Source: Xanthobacter sp. YC-JY1
Lineage (GTDB): Bacteria; Pseudomonadota; Alphaproteobacteria; Rhizobiales; Xanthobacteraceae
DNA: 64,000 nt
NCBI RefSeq assembly: GCF_021730305.1
Contig: NZ_CP032674.1
Span: forward strand, 1,969,001-2,033,000
Direction of reading: 5' to 3'
Part shown: positions 41,523 to 52,697 of the stretch, piece by piece
How positions within the stretch are numbered: position 1 is the stretch's first letter
How the letters are laid out: each line of letters starts with the position of its first letter
Notes under the pieces: generated by a model
Told to the model about the DNA's origin: nothing
What the model saw: only the letters and a program-made list of their open reading frames with translations
Database searches by the model: none
Made by a program: the position numbers and the translations under genes

Positions 41523-42317
41523 CTAGACCGCCACCGGTGCCTTGATGGCCGGGTGGGGGTCGTAGCCCACGATCTCGATGTCCTCGTAGCGGAAGGCGAA
41601 GATGTCCGTCACCGCCGGGTTCAGCCGCAAGGAGGGCAAAGCGCGCGGGGTGCGGGAGAGCTGCTCGCGGGCCTGATCGAGGTGGTTCACATAGAGGTGC
41701 GCGTCGCCCAGCGTATGGACGAAATCGCCGACGCCGAGCCCCGTCACCTGCGCCACCATGTGGGTGAGCAGCGCATAGGAGGCGATGTTGAACGGCACGC
41801 CGAGGAACACGTCCGCCGAGCGCTGGTAGAGCTGGCAGGACAGCTTGCCCTCCAGCACGTAGAACTGGAACAGGCAGTGGCAGGGGGGCAGGGCCATCTT
41901 CGCCACATCAGCCGGATTCCAGGCGGTGACGATGAGGCGGCGCGAATCGGGGTTGCGGCGGATGTCGGAAACCACCTGCGCGATCTGGTCGATCACGCCG
42001 CCCTCCGGCGTCGGCCAGGAGCGCCACTGGTGGCCGTAGACCGGGCCGAGATCGCCCTTGGCGTCCGCCCACTCGTCCCAGATGGAGACGCCGTTTTCCT
42101 TCAGGTAGCGGATGTTGGTGTCGCCGGCGAGGAACCACAAAAGCTCGTGGACGATGGATTTCAGGTGCAGCTTCTTGGTGGTCACCAGGGGGAAGCCGCG
42201 CGCCAGATCGAATCGCATCTGGTGCCCGAACACCGAGAGGGTGCCGGTGCCGGTCCGGTCGTCCTTGCGCACGCCCTCGTCGAGAATGCGGCGCAGGAGC
42301 TGCTGGTAAGCTTCCAT
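41523..42317 (-). CDS. thyA: Thymidylate synthase
   Basis: 264 residues from the ATG at 42317 ([15 protein letters not shown]), the same length as E. coli ThyA; an in-frame ATG at 42347 would add ten residues. dUMP-binding and catalytic features: [32 protein letters not shown] with the nucleophilic Cys, [19 protein letters not shown], and [14 protein letters not shown]. It makes dTMP from dUMP with methylenetetrahydrofolate. No folA follows; instead an alpha/beta hydrolase lies downstream. Ribosome sites of both candidate starts are weak. Confidence 0.95.
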   Translation of the reverse strand: MEAYQQLLRRILDEGVRKDDRTGTGTLSVFGHQMRFDLARGFPLVTTKKLHLKSIVHELLWFLAGDTNIRYLKENGVSIWDEWADAKGDLGPVYGHQWRSWPTPEGGVIDQIAQVVSDIRRNPDSRRLIVTAWNPADVAKMALPPCHCLFQFYVLEGKLSCQLYQRSADVFLGVPFNIASYALLTHMVAQVTGLGVGDFVHTLGDAHLYVNHLDQAREQLSRTPRALPSLRLNPAVTDIFAFRYEDIEIVGYDPHPAIKAPVAV

Positions 42318-42491
42318 TAGGTATGTCCGGCCAAGATCAAGCGCCATAAGGCTTTCGCCGTCCGACTTTAGCCCGCCCGCCCGGACGCGGCCAGCACCCG
42401 CCGGCCTCCGTCCACATGCGGGCGGGAACATGGTTGCCGGCGTCTTATGGCAGGGCTGACGCTGGGACAGGTGTGGCATGGCGGGGGCTGA

Positions 42492-42550
42492 TGGCGAAAA
42501 AGTGAGTGATTTCCGCTGCGTATGACCCTTGGAGACCCCCTTTTTCGCCA
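42492..42550. promoter_or_regulatory. Inverted repeat between thyA and a small gene
   Basis: Perfect 10-bp arms TGGCGAAAAA (42492-42501) and TTTTTCGCCA (42541-42550) with a 39-base spacer, in the 292-base divergent gap. It could be an operator or an extended stem. Nothing else is evident in the gap except a TTGACG at about 42587. Confidence 0.35.
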
Positions 42551-42609
42551 CGACGTAGCCGTATTAGACCAGCATTGAACGCTCAAGTTGACGATCAAGG
42601 GCAAGACAC

Positions 42610-42891
42610 ATGAGCTCCCAAACCAACCTCAAGGCCGCGCTGATGGAAGTTCGCGCCTATCTGGCGCAGGAAGCCCAGGCCGAGGACTTCCGCAACGAAG
42701 CCGCCTGGGAGGCGGGTTCGAGCCGCGAGGAGCACGCCGCCAGCGATGCCCTCACCCGGCTCGACGAGGTGCTGCGCCAGCTCAAGGCCCAGCAGCGCCC
42801 CTGCAAGGACGAGCACACCGTGAAGGGTGAGCGCGCCCATTCGCGCGGTCACGAGCGGGTGCGCCTGCACCCGACCGAACTCGCGGCCTGA
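42610..42891 (+). CDS. Small hypothetical protein
   Basis: 93 residues, not recognised. It is hydrophilic and probably helical (LKAALMEVRAYLAQEAQAED, DALTRLDEVLRQLKAQQRP), with a basic His/Arg-rich tail containing one Cys. A weak AGGGCAAG precedes the ATG at 42610. Coding potential is judged from the amphipathic helices and the balanced composition. It is followed by a good bidirectional hairpin, supporting a real transcript. Confidence 0.6.
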   Translation: MSSQTNLKAALMEVRAYLAQEAQAEDFRNEAAWEAGSSREEHAASDALTRLDEVLRQLKAQQRPCKDEHTVKGERAHSRGHERVRLHPTELAA

Positions 42892-42902
42892 ACAAGGATT
42901 TC

Positions 42903-42926
42903 CCCTCTCCCGCCGAAGGGAGAGGG
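42903..42926. terminator. Bidirectional hairpin between the small gene and bioB
   Basis: A 9-bp perfect stem (CCCTCTCCC / GGGAGAGGG) with a six-base loop between convergent genes. The stem core is the same as in the acx repeat family, so it may be a solitary member used as a terminator. Confidence 0.7.
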
Positions 42927-42943
42927 CGTTTGCGTCTTTCCGC

Positions 42944-43921
42944 CTACCCCCGCACGCCGGCGCCGCCGATGGCGTCGAACAGCGCGGCATCCGCGCCGAG
43001 GCCGGCATTGGGGGTGGTGAGCAGCGTGTCCCCGTAAAACACCGAATTCGCCCCCGCGAGGAAGCACAGGATCTGCGCCTCGCGGCTCAGGGCGGCGCGT
43101 CCGGCAGAGAGGCGCACCCGCGAGGCGGGCATGACGAGGCGGGCGGTGGCCACCATCCGCACGATCTCCAGCGGGTCCACCGGCGGGCGATCGGCGAGGG
43201 GGGTGCCTTCCACCGCCACCAGCGCATTCACCGGCACGCTTTCGGGATGCGGATCGAACCCCGCCAGCACCTGCAGCATCGCGGCGCGGTCGCGCATGGT
43301 CTCGCCCATGCCGATGATGCCGCCGGAGCACAGTTCGATGCCCGCCGCGCGCACGGAGGTGAGGGTGTCGATCCGGTCCGCATAGGTGCGGGTGGTGACG
43401 ATCTCGCCGTAGAAATCCGGACCCGTATCGAGATTGTGATTGTAGGCGGTGAGCCCCGCCTCGGCGAGGCGCTGGGCCTGATGCGGCTCCAGCATGCCGA
43501 GCGTGACGCAGGCTTCCATGCCGAGGCCGCGCACGCCGCGCACCATCTCCAGCACGGCGTCGAACTCGCGCCCTTCCTTCACCCGCCGCCACGCCGCGCC
43601 CATGCAGAAGCGCTCGGCGCCGTTGGCCTGCGCCTGCTCGGCGAGGGCGACGACGGAGGCTGGATCGAGAAACTTCTCCCGCGTCAGGTCCACCTCCGCA
43701 TGGCGGGCGGACTGGGAGCAATAGGCGCAATCCTCCGGGCAGCCGCCGGTCTTGATGGAGAGCAGGCTCGCGCGCTGGACCTCGTTGGGGTCGTGATTGG
43801 CACGGTGGACGGCATTGGCCCGGCCCACCAGCTCCAGCAATGGCAGGTCCATGAGCGCCGCGATCTCGTCAACGCTCCAGTCGTGGCGGATCGTGCCGTC
43901 CTCAGTCTTGGCCATGCCCAT
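42944..43921 (-). CDS. bioB: Biotin synthase
   Basis: 325 residues. The radical SAM motif CPEDCAYC (in [19 protein letters not shown]) binds the 4Fe-4S cluster. Other BioB features: the second-cluster Cys and Arg residues in [25 protein letters not shown] and [11 protein letters not shown], and [15 protein letters not shown]. It inserts sulfur into dethiobiotin to form biotin, the cofactor of AccB also encoded here. No other bio gene is near. The ATG at 43921 or the one two codons in (43915) could be used. I looked for a BioR operator (TTATNTATAA) upstream and did not find one. Confidence 0.95.
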   Translation of the reverse strand: MGMAKTEDGTIRHDWSVDEIAALMDLPLLELVGRANAVHRANHDPNEVQRASLLSIKTGGCPEDCAYCSQSARHAEVDLTREKFLDPASVVALAEQAQANGAERFCMGAAWRRVKEGREFDAVLEMVRGVRGLGMEACVTLGMLEPHQAQRLAEAGLTAYNHNLDTGPDFYGEIVTTRTYADRIDTLTSVRAAGIELCSGGIIGMGETMRDRAAMLQVLAGFDPHPESVPVNALVAVEGTPLADRPPVDPLEIVRMVATARLVMPASRVRLSAGRAALSREAQILCFLAGANSVFYGDTLLTTPNAGLGADAALFDAIGGAGVRG

Positions 43922-44040
43922 GCTCCTGCTTCCGCGCGATGTGGGAGGGCCGGTCTAGTCGTGTTTGCGGCGCGTTCCAATACCGCCGGCCTTCCCAAAT
44001 GGGTGACTTGACCTATGCGTTCGCTGCAGTGCAGCGTTGA

Positions 44041-46158
<2,118 letters not shown>

Positions 46159-46172
46159 GGGGCATCTGAGCG

Positions 46173-46199
46173 TCGCCCTCCGGCTTGACCGGAGGGCGA
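46173..46199 (+). terminator. Hairpin after thiC
   Basis: An 11-bp perfect stem (TCGCCCTCCGG / CCGGAGGGCGA) around CTTGA, 14 bases after the thiC stop. No T-run follows. The CCGGCTTGACCGG heart resembles a single arm of the inverted-repeat element found at 28417, 49307 and 59715, so it may be a half copy acting as a terminator. Confidence 0.55.
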
Positions 46200-46319
46200 T
46201 AGGCTGTGGCAAGGGGATGCCGATACAATAGCCCAGGCCCCCTTTCCATACGACAGCTTGGCCTTGTGGGTACCGCTCGGTGAGTGCCATATTCAGGCAC
46301 CATAGGGAGCTGGCCTCAT

Positions 46320-47342
46320 ATGCCTATTGTCAACCTCGGTCGCCTGACGACCGTCAGTATTTCGGACGTCTGGAAGAGTGAGGCTCACGATTTTACCCCT
46401 TGGCTTGCTCAATCCGATAATCTGAAGCTGCTCTGCGATATCCTCGGCATTGAGGAACTGATCGACGTTCGTCGGGAAGACCCGGTCGGACGCTTTCGGG
46501 TCGATATTGTCGCGCGCGAGCAGGACGGCGGCACGATCGTCATCGAGAACCAATTCGGGAAGACCGACCATGGTCATCTCGGACAGATCATGACCTATCT
46601 GGCGGGGCAGCAGGGGCCGGTGACGGTCGTGTGGATCGCCGAGCGGTTCAACGAGGAGCACCGTGCGGTCATCGACTGGCTCAACGCCAACACCGATGAC
46701 GAATATGCCTTCTTCGCCGTTGAGGTTGAGGTCCTGCGCATCGGAAGTTCCGAGCCCGCGCCGTGGTTCAATGTCGTGGCCAAGCCGAACATCTGGAGCC
46801 GCACGGTACGAGTTCGGTCGGCCGAGGGAGAAGGCGGCGAGCTAGCGACCCGCCATCAGCAGAGGATGGCGTATTGGGCGGCTTTTTCAGAATACCTTCA
46901 AGCCAATAATTCGGAGTTCCGTATTCGCCGCGCATGCAAGGACCATTGGTTTGAATTCCCCACTGGGCGGAGCGGGTCCGTCATTTCAGCCACGATTAGC
47001 GTGGAGCGCTACAAGCGGATCGGAGTGGAGCTTTACAACCACGGCGATGTCACCAAGGGGATCTTTGACCGGCTTTTGGCCCAGAAGCCCGAAATTGAGG
47101 CGGAGATTGGCACGCCGCTCGAGTGGCAGAGGCTTGACGGAAAGAAGGCGACACGCATCGCACTCTTCAAAACGGGAGAGGACCCGTCAGATCCGGAAGA
47201 ATGGCCGCGGCAACACGCGTGGATGATGGCCCAAATGGTGAGGTTCAAACGCACCTTCTCGCCCAGGCTTTTGGCAATGCCGGCGCCGGATTTGAGCAAC
47301 GGCGCAAAAGCCGAAATCTCCGAGCACGAGGATATTATCTAG
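46320..47342 (+). CDS. DUF4268 protein with PD-(D/E)XK-like motif
   Basis: 340 residues from the ATG at 46320 (AGGGAG site); an ATG at 46284 is less likely. The N-terminal half has a nuclease-like core: Asp62 in GRFRVDIVARE, then Glu76 and Gln78 in TIVIENQFGKTDHGHLGQIM, a D...ExQ variant of PD-(D/E)XK as seen in restriction and NucS-like endonucleases. The C-terminal half matches DUF4268 (ISVERYKRIGVELYNHGDVT, GTPLEWQRLDGKKATRIALF). Base composition is visibly lower in GC than the flanking genes, suggesting horizontal transfer. No methylase or other defence gene is adjacent. A role in defence or DNA repair is plausible, not shown. Confidence 0.85.
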   Translation: MPIVNLGRLTTVSISDVWKSEAHDFTPWLAQSDNLKLLCDILGIEELIDVRREDPVGRFRVDIVAREQDGGTIVIENQFGKTDHGHLGQIMTYLAGQQGPVTVVWIAERFNEEHRAVIDWLNANTDDEYAFFAVEVEVLRIGSSEPAPWFNVVAKPNIWSRTVRVRSAEGEGGELATRHQQRMAYWAAFSEYLQANNSEFRIRRACKDHWFEFPTGRSGSVISATISVERYKRIGVELYNHGDVTKGIFDRLLAQKPEIEAEIGTPLEWQRLDGKKATRIALFKTGEDPSDPEEWPRQHAWMMAQMVRFKRTFSPRLLAMPAPDLSNGAKAEISEHEDII

Positions 47343-47433
47343 AAGACATCTTGGTATGCTTCGCGCAAGCCTTGGATTTCAATACCCCAATTGGACTCTA
47401 GTTTGTGGCTGTGCCGGCCACGTGTCTTGCGTT

Positions 47434-48375
47434 CTATAAATGTCGCCACCTCCCCATCACCACCCCCAGCGCCTGCTCCGGCGTTGCGCGCGCCCAGTCG
47501 GGCATCTGGTGGCAGAAGAAGGTGGCTTGGCGCTTGGCGTAGCGGCGGGTGTCGCTCTGGCCCTCGGCGATGGCGTCGGCGAGGGACATCTCGCCTTTCA
47601 GATAGCGCGTGAGGGCCGGCGCGCCGTGGGCCTTCAGCACCGTGCGGTCGGGGGCGAGGTTGCGGGCGGCGAGGGCGCGCACCTCCTCCAGCGCCCCGGC
47701 GGCCATCATCGCCTCGAAGCGCACGTCGATGCGCTGGCGCAGCAGGTCGCGGTCCACCTCCAGCACGATCTTCGCGCAGCGCGCCGCGTCCAGCACCGGC
47801 GGCTGCGCATCCCGATGCCAATCGGTCAGCGAGCGGCCGGTGGCGTGGATCACTTCCAGCGCGCGCAGCACACGCTGGCGGTCGTTTACCTTCAGCCGCG
47901 CGGCGCTCTCGGGATCGCGCGCGGCGAGGCGGGCGTGGAGGGAAGGGCTGTCCAGCGCCTCGGCCGCGCCGCGCACCTCGGCGCGCACGGCTTCGGGAAT
48001 GGCGGGAATTTCGGCAAGTCCCTGCGTCAATGCGCGGAAATAAAGCCCCGTGCCGCCCACGAACACCGGCAGGCGCCCGGCCGCACGCGCCGCGGCGAGG
48101 GCGCGCTTGGCGTCCTCCAGCCAGCGGCCGACGGAATAGTCCGTGTCGGCATCCACATGGCCGTAGAGGCCGTGGGGCACCTCGGCCATTTCCGCGACGG
48201 TCGGCCGCGCCGTGAGTACGGACAGATCGCCGTAGACTTGCATGGAATCTGCATTGAGGACGATGCCGCCCGTCCGCTCGGCGATGCTCAGCGCGAGCGC
48301 CGACTTGCCGCTGGCGGTCGGACCTGCGATGAGCACTGCCAACGGTTTTCCCCCTTCGAGCTTCGAAAATTCCAT
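47434..48375 (-). CDS. miaA: tRNA dimethylallyltransferase
   Basis: 313 residues. P-loop [15 protein letters not shown], the catalytic Asp/Ser region [20 protein letters not shown], prenyl-binding [16 protein letters not shown] and the [16 protein letters not shown] helix; the C-terminus has the [20 protein letters not shown] signature. It adds a dimethylallyl group to A37 of tRNAs reading UNN codons. Its ATG at 48375 overlaps the serB ATG (48374) on the other strand in the tetranucleotide CATG, so the promoter and ribosome site of each gene lie in the coding part of the other, unless miaA uses a later start. Confidence 0.94.
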   Translation of the reverse strand: MEFSKLEGGKPLAVLIAGPTASGKSALALSIAERTGGIVLNADSMQVYGDLSVLTARPTVAEMAEVPHGLYGHVDADTDYSVGRWLEDAKRALAAARAAGRLPVFVGGTGLYFRALTQGLAEIPAIPEAVRAEVRGAAEALDSPSLHARLAARDPESAARLKVNDRQRVLRALEVIHATGRSLTDWHRDAQPPVLDAARCAKIVLEVDRDLLRQRIDVRFEAMMAAGALEEVRALAARNLAPDRTVLKAHGAPALTRYLKGEMSLADAIAEGQSDTRRYAKRQATFFCHQMPDWARATPEQALGVVMGRWRHL

Positions 48376-49273
48376 GGCCTACGTCGCGACGCTGATTTCA
48401 AACCCATCTGCCCCGGCTTTGACCTATGAGGCAATCCATGCCGCGCTCGCGGTGCTGCCGCAGGCGCAGGACCCGGTGGTGCTGGAAGACGGCGTGGCCG
48501 TGGACATCCATTTCGCGCCCGAGCTTGCGGCCGATGCGGGCGCGCTGGCGGACGCGGTGCGCGGCGCGCTCGGGGACGCCCCCATCGACGTGGTGGTGCA
48601 GCTTGAGACCGGCCGGCGCAAGCGCCTGTTCCTCGCCGACATGGATTCGACCATGATCGGGCAGGAGTGCATCGACGAACTGGCCGACCTCGTGGGCCTG
48701 AAGGCGCACGTCTCCGCCATCACCGAGCGCGCCATGCGCGGCGAGATCGCCTTCGAGCCGGCTTTGCGCGAGCGCGTGGCGCTGTTGCGCGGCCTTTCGG
48801 CGAGCGTGGTGGGCGATGTGCTGCGCGAGCGCATCACCCTCACCCCCGGCGGGCCGGAGCTGGTGGGCACCATGAAGGCCAACGGCGCCTATGCCGCCCT
48901 CGTCTCCGGGGGCTTCACCCTGTTCACGCAGGAGATCGCCGCGCGCATCGGCTTCGACGAGAACCGCGCCAACGAACTGCTGGTGGAAGACGGCACGCTG
49001 CTGGGCGCGGTGGCCGAGCCCATCCTCGGGCGCGACGCCAAGCTCGCGACGCTGGTGGAACTGCGCGACCGGCTGCACCTTGCCCCGTCCGAGACCATGG
49101 CCGTGGGCGACGGCGCCAACGATCTCGCCATGCTGGGAGAGGCGGGCCTCGGCGTCGCCTATCATGCCAAGCCGGCGGTGGCGGCGGCCGCCCATGCCCG
49201 CATCGACCACGGCGACCTCACGGCGCTGCTCTACATGCAGGGCTACAGCCGCAGCGAGTTCCGCGTCGCCTGA
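48374..49273 (+). CDS. serB: Phosphoserine phosphatase
   Basis: 299 residues, HAD superfamily. A short ACT-like N-terminal domain (1-80) precedes the HAD core: motif [21 protein letters not shown], motif [15 protein letters not shown], motif III Lys in [13 protein letters not shown] and motif [22 protein letters not shown]. It releases serine from phosphoserine, the last step of serine synthesis. Start at [16 protein letters not shown] fits alphaproteobacterial SerB proteins. It diverges from miaA with overlapping start codons. Confidence 0.95.
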   Translation: MAYVATLISNPSAPALTYEAIHAALAVLPQAQDPVVLEDGVAVDIHFAPELAADAGALADAVRGALGDAPIDVVVQLETGRRKRLFLADMDSTMIGQECIDELADLVGLKAHVSAITERAMRGEIAFEPALRERVALLRGLSASVVGDVLRERITLTPGGPELVGTMKANGAYAALVSGGFTLFTQEIAARIGFDENRANELLVEDGTLLGAVAEPILGRDAKLATLVELRDRLHLAPSETMAVGDGANDLAMLGEAGLGVAYHAKPAVAAAAHARIDHGDLTALLYMQGYSRSEFRVA

Positions 49274-49306
49274 GGGCTTGCCCGCTCACTCGGTAAGGAG
49301 GGGACT

Positions 49307-49410
49307 GTCATCGCCCGGCTTGTCCGGGCGATCCACGGGCGGGCCGGGTCGAATGATCGTGGAGCGCGCAGGCGCAAGGGTGGATCGCCCGGATAAGCCG
49401 GGCGATGACG
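49307..49410. repeat. Inverted-repeat element, copy B
   Basis: Arms GTCATCGCCCGGCTTGTCC...GATCCAC and GTGGATCGCCCGGATAAGCC...GATGAC enclose a 45-base centre. It lies in the 172-base gap between convergent serB and the DUF2865 gene and matches copies A (28417) and C (59715). Confidence 0.88.
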
Positions 49411-49445
49411 CGCGCTGAAGGCGGGTCAGACTCCCGCGCCTTGCT

Positions 49446-50654
49446 TTACTGCGCGGTGCCCTGGCCGGCAGCGGCGGCGCCCTGCTGATTCTGGGCGTTC
49501 TGCGAGCGCGGCAGCGGGATGATGCGCACCTTGCGCTGACCCGGCTGCTCGGAGGCGGGCGCGAGCGGCGCGGCGACGGTGGCGGCGACGGGACCACCCG
49601 CCGCAGCTTCGGCCGCAGCGGTGCTGCCCGCCGGTGGCTTCGCGGCCGCCTTGCCGCCCTTGGGCGTCTCGGCGGGGCGGGGCGCGGACATTTCGCGCGC
49701 CTGTTCCTCGGTCACCAGGATGTCGCCCTTGCGCAGGGTGGTCTCGTCCTCAAGCCCGGCGAGGGCCTGCGCCCAGGACTGGCCGGCCGGTTTGCACGTG
49801 CAGGAGGGCACCAGCTCCTTGCGGTAGCGCAGGGCGTTGGGCAGCGACATGTAGGACTGGCCGGAGATGCTCACCGCCGACTTGATGTCGCCGCTATAAG
49901 TGAAGAGCTGCGCATCCGAGCCCGGGCACAGCCGCTTGCAGAGCTGGTCGTCCTGCGCGTAGCGGGTGGAATTGGTCGAGCTCGCCATGGGGAAGAAGTA
50001 GCCGTCGCAGGTCCGCACGCACACGGTGCGCGAGGAATAGGTCTTCGGCTGCTCCAGCGGCATCAGGTCGAGGTCCGGCGAGGTTTCCTCGCTCTGCGGC
50101 TGCTGGGAGCCGAAGATGGCCTCGAAGAAGTTCTTCGGCTTGGCCGGCTCGGCGGCGCGGCGGGCGGCCTGGACGGCGGCGGTGTATTGCGGGCCGCAAT
50201 TGTTCTGGGCAAGGGCGATGATGAGCGCCCGGCGCTGGCCGCCATTGTCGGCGCCGCCGCGCTCCAGCCCGGCGATCTGCGACCTGAGGCGCGAGACCTG
50301 ATCGTCGATCTGGTCGCACTGGGGCGGACGGGGCGGGCCCTGGAAGATGAGGAAGCCGCGCGGCGCATCGCAGCCCATGCCGCGCGCCTGGGCGGACAGA
50401 CGGTCGAGATCGCCGCGGAGCTTGGCGGCCTGCGCCTGCTGGTTGGCGACGCCGCCGGCGCTGCGGTCGAGGGCCATCAGCGAGCCTTCGAGCTGCTGGC
50501 AGGTGGGGCTGCCGGCCTGCGCCAGCGCGGTGCCCGCGGTGGTGAGGGCGACCATGAGGCCCAGCGCCAGACGGCGCGCAGCCCCTCGCACAGCCTTCCC
50601 ACGGGCTGCAATCCGGGCCATCCGAATGGCGCCGATCCCTCGCGCGGACTCCAT
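49446..50654 (-). CDS. DUF2865 exported protein
   Basis: 402 residues with a signal peptide (LALGLMVALTTAGTALA; a second start at 50621 would suit it as well). The middle contains CQQLEGSLMALDRSAGG with a predicted coiled coil to about residue 130, a Cys pair (NNCGPQYTAAVQ), and the conserved DUF2865 segment TVCVRTCDGYFFPMASSTNS to CKRLCPGSDAQLFTYSGD. The C-terminal 100 residues are Ala/Pro-rich. The family is found in Hyphomicrobiales and has no assigned function; the many Cys suggest periplasmic disulfides. GGAGAG lies upstream of the ATG at 50654. Confidence 0.84.
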   Translation of the reverse strand: MESARGIGAIRMARIAARGKAVRGAARRLALGLMVALTTAGTALAQAGSPTCQQLEGSLMALDRSAGGVANQQAQAAKLRGDLDRLSAQARGMGCDAPRGFLIFQGPPRPPQCDQIDDQVSRLRSQIAGLERGGADNGGQRRALIIALAQNNCGPQYTAAVQAARRAAEPAKPKNFFEAIFGSQQPQSEETSPDLDLMPLEQPKTYSSRTVCVRTCDGYFFPMASSTNSTRYAQDDQLCKRLCPGSDAQLFTYSGDIKSAVSISGQSYMSLPNALRYRKELVPSCTCKPAGQSWAQALAGLEDETTLRKGDILVTEEQAREMSAPRPAETPKGGKAAAKPPAGSTAAAEAAAGGPVAATVAAPLAPASEQPGQRKVRIIPLPRSQNAQNQQGAAAAGQGTAQ

Positions 50655-50738
50655 CCTCAGCTCTTCTCTCCACTGGCGCCGTGCCGATCCGGCGCCCCTC
50701 TATAGACCGACAGCGGGGGACAATGGTGACGAAACTGT

Positions 50739-50764
50739 GGCCCCTCTCCGGAAGGTGAGGGGCC
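50739..50764 (-). terminator. Hairpin after the TRAP binding-protein gene
   Basis: An 8-bp stem (GGCCCCTC / GAGGGGCC) located just past the stop codon of the minus-strand TRAP gene and before the DUF2865 start. The loop is ten bases and no strong T-run follows. Confidence 0.45.
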
Positions 50765-50787
50765 GGCCCGGTTGCGTTCCGGCCCGC

Positions 50788-51882
50788 TCAGCCGCGGCCG
50801 CGCGAGCGGATGTTGAAGCTGTCGAAGGCATATTCGGCGATCTGCCACCACACCAATTGGTCGGCACGGATGGCGTTCATGGAATCGAACGCCTGCTTGA
50901 AGGCCGGGTTGGTGGCGGCCAGCTCGTTGTAGAGCTCGAAGGCCGCCTTGTAGCCCGCTTCCATGATGGACTGCGGGAAGGGCTTCAGCTCCACGCCCTG
51001 CTGCACCAGCCGGCGCAGCGCCGGAGGGTTCACCGAATCGTACTTCGCCAGCATCCAGTTGTTGGCCGCCTCGGCGGCGTTGCGGACGATGGCTTGGTAA
51101 TGCTTCGGCAGCGCGTTCCACTGGGCGCTGTTGATGACGAGGTGCAGCATGGCGCCGCCCTCCCACCAGCCGGGATAGTAGTAATACTTGGCCACCTTCA
51201 CGAGGCCGAGCTTCTCGTCGTCATAAGGGCCGACGAACTCCGCCGCGTCGATGGAGCCGCGCTCCAGCGCCGGATAGACGTCGCTGGGGGCGATCTGCTG
51301 CGGCACCACGCCGAGCTTCGCCAGCACCTGCCCGCCGATGCCGCCGATGCGGAACTTCAGGCCCTTGAGATCGTCGACGCCGGCCAGCTCCTTGCGGAAG
51401 AAGCCGCCCATCTGGCAGCCGGAATTGCCGAGCGGCATGGAGGTGACGTTGTACTTGGCGAGCACGCCGTTGATGATCTGCTCGCCGCCGCCGAAGAACC
51501 ACCAGGAATGCTGCTGGCGCGAGTTGAAGCCGAACGGCACGCCGGTGCCGAAGGCCAGCGCGGTGTCCTTGCCGGTATAGAAATAGGTGGCGGTCTGGGC
51601 GCACTCCACCGAGCCGGTGGAGACCGCATCGAGCGCCTGCAGGCCGGGCACCAGCTCGCCCGCCGGGAAGGTCTGGATCTGGAAGCGGCCGTCGGTGGCC
51701 TCGGCCACATACTTGGCGAAGATCTGCGCGGTGCCGAAGATGGTGTCGAGGGAGCGCGGGAAGGAGGAGGTGAGCCGCCACTTCACCTCGGGCTGGGTCT
51801 GCGCGAGAGCGGGGGCGGCAACCGCGCCGGTGGCGAGCGCGGTGGCGGACGCGCCAATGAAATGGCGGCGCTTGATCTCCAT
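50788..51882 (-). CDS. TRAP transporter solute-binding protein (DctP family)
   Basis: 364 residues with a twin-arginine signal (KRRHFIGASATALATGAVAA). The mature part is a DctP-type binding protein: WRLTSSFPRSLDTIFGTAQI, FPAGELVPGLQALDAVSTGS, the carboxylate-binding Arg in LKGLKFRIGGIGGQVLAKLG, and the helical AAEFVGPYDDEKLGLVKVAK. This subgroup (TakP-like) commonly binds 2-oxo acids or other monocarboxylates. The membrane DctQ and DctM subunits are not adjacent, so the protein is an orphan here. Tat export would suit a protein folded with a cofactor or ion in the cytoplasm. The start ATG at 51882 begins the Tat motif. Confidence 0.9.
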   Translation of the reverse strand: MEIKRRHFIGASATALATGAVAAPALAQTQPEVKWRLTSSFPRSLDTIFGTAQIFAKYVAEATDGRFQIQTFPAGELVPGLQALDAVSTGSVECAQTATYFYTGKDTALAFGTGVPFGFNSRQQHSWWFFGGGEQIINGVLAKYNVTSMPLGNSGCQMGGFFRKELAGVDDLKGLKFRIGGIGGQVLAKLGVVPQQIAPSDVYPALERGSIDAAEFVGPYDDEKLGLVKVAKYYYYPGWWEGGAMLHLVINSAQWNALPKHYQAIVRNAAEAANNWMLAKYDSVNPPALRRLVQQGVELKPFPQSIMEAGYKAAFELYNELAATNPAFKQAFDSMNAIRADQLVWWQIAEYAFDSFNIRSRGRG

Positions 51883-52079
51883 GGATGTGCTCCTCGGGCC
51901 GTTGATCGGGCTCTATGGGGTAGGGCGAAACCTTGCGATGGGGCGAAAGGGGTGTCACGCGGCGCGGCAGCCGTCAATGTCGTCGGTCGCCGGCACGGCG
52001 ATATTGCGCGGCTCTTCCGCTGCGGGCGGGGCATCCCATATGTCGATGGCCTGCCTGTGGCAGCTTTCCGGGGAGTTCC

Positions 52080-52634
52080 ATGACGCACGCTTTCTCGACC
52101 ACCCGTCCCAGCCTCACCCGCCGTCTCGGGCGCCTCGCGCTGGCCGGCGCGCTCGGCGTCGCGGCGCTCGCGGGCGGGCCGGCGCTGGCGCAGGAGCCCA
52201 ACCTCATCTTCCGCAAGTCCACGGTCTGGAAGTTCCTGACCCCCGACGACAAGCTCGCCGTCTACGGCATCGACGACCCGGTGGTGGAGGGCGTCGCCTG
52301 CCACTACACGACCCCCGAGAAGGGCGGCGTGAAGGGTATGGTGGGCCTCGCGGAGGAAGTCTCCGACATCTCGCTCGCCTGCCGCCAGGTGGGGCCGATC
52401 TCGTTCAAGTCGAAGTTCGAGCAGGGCGACGTGGTGTTCCGCGAGAGCCGCTCCTTCTTCTTCAAGAAGATGCAGATCGTCCGCGGCTGCGACACCAAAC
52501 GGAACGTGCTCGTCTATCTCGTCTATTCCGACAAGCTGATCGACGGCAGCCCGAAGAACTCCACCTCCACCGTCCCGATCATGCCGTGGGGCGGCAATAC
52601 CGACGTGCCGAAGTGCGCGGATTTCCTGAAGTAG
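52080..52634 (+). CDS. creA: CreA family exported protein
   Basis: 184 residues from the ATG at 52080 (GGGGAG site). Signal peptide with an Ala-rich cleavage site (GGPALAQE), then the CreA domain: IFRKSTVWKFLTPDDKLAVY, DPVVEGVACHYTTPEKGGVK, ISLACRQVGPISFKS, VFRESRSFFFKKMQIVRGCD and LVYLVYSDKLIDGSPKNSTS. Four Cys probably form periplasmic disulfides. CreA is a conserved protein of unknown biochemical role. It diverges from the TRAP binding-protein gene across 197 bases in which I see no further gene. Confidence 0.92.
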   Translation: MTHAFSTTRPSLTRRLGRLALAGALGVAALAGGPALAQEPNLIFRKSTVWKFLTPDDKLAVYGIDDPVVEGVACHYTTPEKGGVKGMVGLAEEVSDISLACRQVGPISFKSKFEQGDVVFRESRSFFFKKMQIVRGCDTKRNVLVYLVYSDKLIDGSPKNSTSTVPIMPWGGNTDVPKCADFLK

Positions 52635-52697
52635 CGGCAGGATGAACGCCGCGCGCCCGGGCCGGTGATCCCTCCGCCCGGACGCGCGGCGCGGTAC

